Positions 62,766 through 64,000 of a stretch of DNA of 64,000 bases are shown here, piece after piece. A program made the translations under genes and the position numbers. Source of the stretch: Deltaproteobacteria bacterium. GTDB taxonomy: Bacteria > Desulfobacterota > Desulfobacteria > Desulfobacterales > Desulfatirhabdiaceae. The stretch lies in NCBI GenBank assembly GCA_016219185.1, contig JACRBZ010000031.1, positions 124,001-188,000 on the forward strand, read 5' to 3'. Every line of letters starts with the position of its first letter. Position 1 is the stretch's first letter. Under the pieces are notes generated by a model. It saw nothing but the letters and a program-made list of their open reading frames with translations. It had not been told where the DNA came from and ran no database searches.

Positions 62766-63235
62766 GAGAAAAGATAGTGAACATCCAGGCGTCCATCCTG
62801 GACAGGCTTATTGATGACGCGCCCGGCAATTCTCGTGAGCCTGCCCAGGAACGTTTTCTCATCGGGCAGATAAGGGATACGGTCGCCAGGGATCTGGAAA
62901 ATCTACTCAATTCGCGGCGTCACATCCTGGTCCCGCCTGTTTCGTACAGGGAGGTCAATAATTCCCTTTTCGTTTACGGCCTGCCGGATTACACCAGCCG
63001 GAACCCCGGAAACGTCTCGGTAAGATCACAACTGCGCCTGGAAATTGAGAAAACCATCTCCCGGTTTGAGCCCAGGCTGAAGCATGTCGCCGTTCATATT
63101 GATTCCCGGGTCTCAAACACCCGGGATCTCGGATTCAGAATCACCGCAGTTCTGGTAGTGGATCCCATAGCCGAACCGGTGACCTTTGACACGTATTTTG
63201 ATTTAAACAGAAGTAAATATGCCATCTTAAAGTAG
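62762..63235 (+). CDS. tssE: TssE (gp25-like) baseplate protein
   Basis: 157 residues. ILDRLIDDAP at the start, IRDTVARDLENLLNSRRHIL, SYREVNNSLFVYGLPDYTSR and IEKTISRFEPRLKHVAVHI give the gp25/TssE pattern, in which the EDLENLLN-type loop seeds sheath polymerisation. It overlaps hcp by 4 bp and is followed by tssF after 6 bp. Confidence 0.93.
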   Translation: MREKIVNIQASILDRLIDDAPGNSREPAQERFLIGQIRDTVARDLENLLNSRRHILVPPVSYREVNNSLFVYGLPDYTSRNPGNVSVRSQLRLEIEKTISRFEPRLKHVAVHIDSRVSNTRDLGFRITAVLVVDPIAEPVTFDTYFDLNRSKYAILK

Positions 63236-63241
63236 GCTTTC

Positions 63242-64000
63242 ATGGATGATGCACTGCTGAAATACTACGAACAGGAACTGAGCTATATCCGGCAGATGGG
63301 GGCTGAGTTTGCCGGGAAATATCCCAAAATTGCCGGCCGGCTGCTCCTTGAACACGATAAATCATCAGACCCCCATACGGAGCGTCTGATCGAAGCTTTC
63401 GCCTTTATCAGCGGCCGTATTCATAAAAAGATAGACGACGATTTTCCGGAAATCACGCAATCATTATTCAATATCATATACCCCCATTACAACAATCCCA
63501 TCCCTTCGCTGACCATCGCCAAATTCGAGCCGATGATGCAGAACATCTCCGAGACCGGCTACTGGATCGATCGGGGAACAAAGCTTTACTCCAAGCCGGT
63601 TTACGGCACCCCCTGTCAGTTTACAACCTGCCAGCCCGTTGAAATCTGGCCCGTTGAAGTGACACTTGCCGGGCTCAGGGACCCGAAGGTACTGATGAAA
63701 GATGCCCAGCAGGCGATTTATATTCAACTCAAGACCGCAAGCGGCATCCCCTTTTCCAAACTTGCCTGGCAAAGCCTTCGTTTCCATCTGCATGGCCAGC
63801 ATCAGCACGTTTTTCATCTTTACGAGCTTCTGTTCAACAATGTTTGCCAGGTCGAATATGAACCGGCCGGAAACACGAAAGATGCGCATCGCATTTTGCT
63901 GTCGCCCGCATCTATCGGCCCTGTGGGCTTTGAAGAAGATGAATCGGCTTTGTCTTTTCCAAAGCGGTCTTTTCCCGGCTATCGGCTGCTGTTCGAGTAT
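63242..64000 (+). CDS. tssF: TssF (VasA) baseplate protein, C-terminal part outside window
   Basis: The first 253 codons are present, starting MDDALLKYYEQELSYIRQM with EFAGKYPKIAGRLLLE, the standard TssF N-terminus. HVERLIEAFAFI-type DPHTERLIEAFAFISGRIHK and FNIIYPHYNNPIPS follow. TssF forms the baseplate wedge with TssG, which should lie next. It continues past the right edge. Confidence 0.95.
   Translation, partial: MDDALLKYYEQELSYIRQMGAEFAGKYPKIAGRLLLEHDKSSDPHTERLIEAFAFISGRIHKKIDDDFPEITQSLFNIIYPHYNNPIPSLTIAKFEPMMQNISETGYWIDRGTKLYSKPVYGTPCQFTTCQPVEIWPVEVTLAGLRDPKVLMKDAQQAIYIQLKTASGIPFSKLAWQSLRFHLHGQHQHVFHLYELLFNNVCQVEYEPAGNTKDAHRILLSPASIGPVGFEEDESALSFPKRSFPGYRLLFEY

Overview
This window looks like chromosomal DNA of a Gram-negative, flagellated, anaerobic bacterium of the Desulfobacterota type. 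The evidence is a glycyl radical enzyme with its activase, a CoA-dehydratase-like iron-sulfur protein with an ASKHA activator, FliW/CsrA control of flagellin, sigma-54 and sigma-28 promoters, and a lipoprotein-anchored type VI secretion system (T6SS). The species cannot be fixed from the sequence alone.

Left part (1-31.6 kb, nearly all on the minus strand): flagellar filament genes and a flagellin-modification island. In transcription order (right to left) there are a DnaJ-RDD membrane protein and a CheX-CheX-FliN switch protein (31.6-28.2 kb), then csrA-fliW behind a clear sigma-54 promoter. Next come a degenerate FkbM-like protein (own sigma-54 promoter), a TPR-sulfotransferase, and a block making and attaching an N-acylated amino sugar: FemAB-like acyltransferase, DegT aminotransferase, acyl carrier protein, SDR reductase, stand-alone adenylation enzyme and NeuD-type acetyltransferase. 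An AT-richer insert follows (GNAT, methyltransferases, a beta-propeller glycosidase-like protein), then a glycosyltransferase and methyltransferase, and two SPINDLY/OGT-type TPR glycosyltransferases. The larger OGT is fused to an FkbM domain and has a sigma-54 promoter. Last come two large paralogous flagellins, fliD and fliS. The distal flagellin is preceded by four tandem sigma-28-type promoters. A 350-bp MITE-like element with 16-bp terminal inverted repeats and a 4-bp target duplication lies in the glycan island.

Middle part (31.6-47.6 kb): anaerobic metabolism and other functions. HypD-type glycyl radical dehydratase and its activase are followed by a NamZ-type muramidase, a membrane protein with a 15-residue Ala/Glu/Lys repeat, and an operon elbB / single-subunit dehydratase-like protein / activator that resembles the double-cubane-cluster protein pair. 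On the plus strand is a tightly coupled three-gene module: a multi-winged-helix protein, an AAA/ORC-like ATPase, and a fusion of a RecB/Cas4-type PD-(D/E)XK nuclease with an FtsK/SpoIIIE motor. I do not recognise it as a named system, and it is the best candidate here for an undescribed DNA-targeting system. thrS follows on the opposite strand.

Right part (48.0-64.0 kb, plus strand): a T6SS locus running off the window edge. It has two accessory genes (one with a tail of repeated threonine motifs that look like FHA docking sites), then tssJ, tssK, tssL, tssM, tagF, tagJ, tssA, tssB, tssC, hcp, tssE and the start of tssF. ClpV, TssG and VgrG are not in the window and presumably lie to the right.
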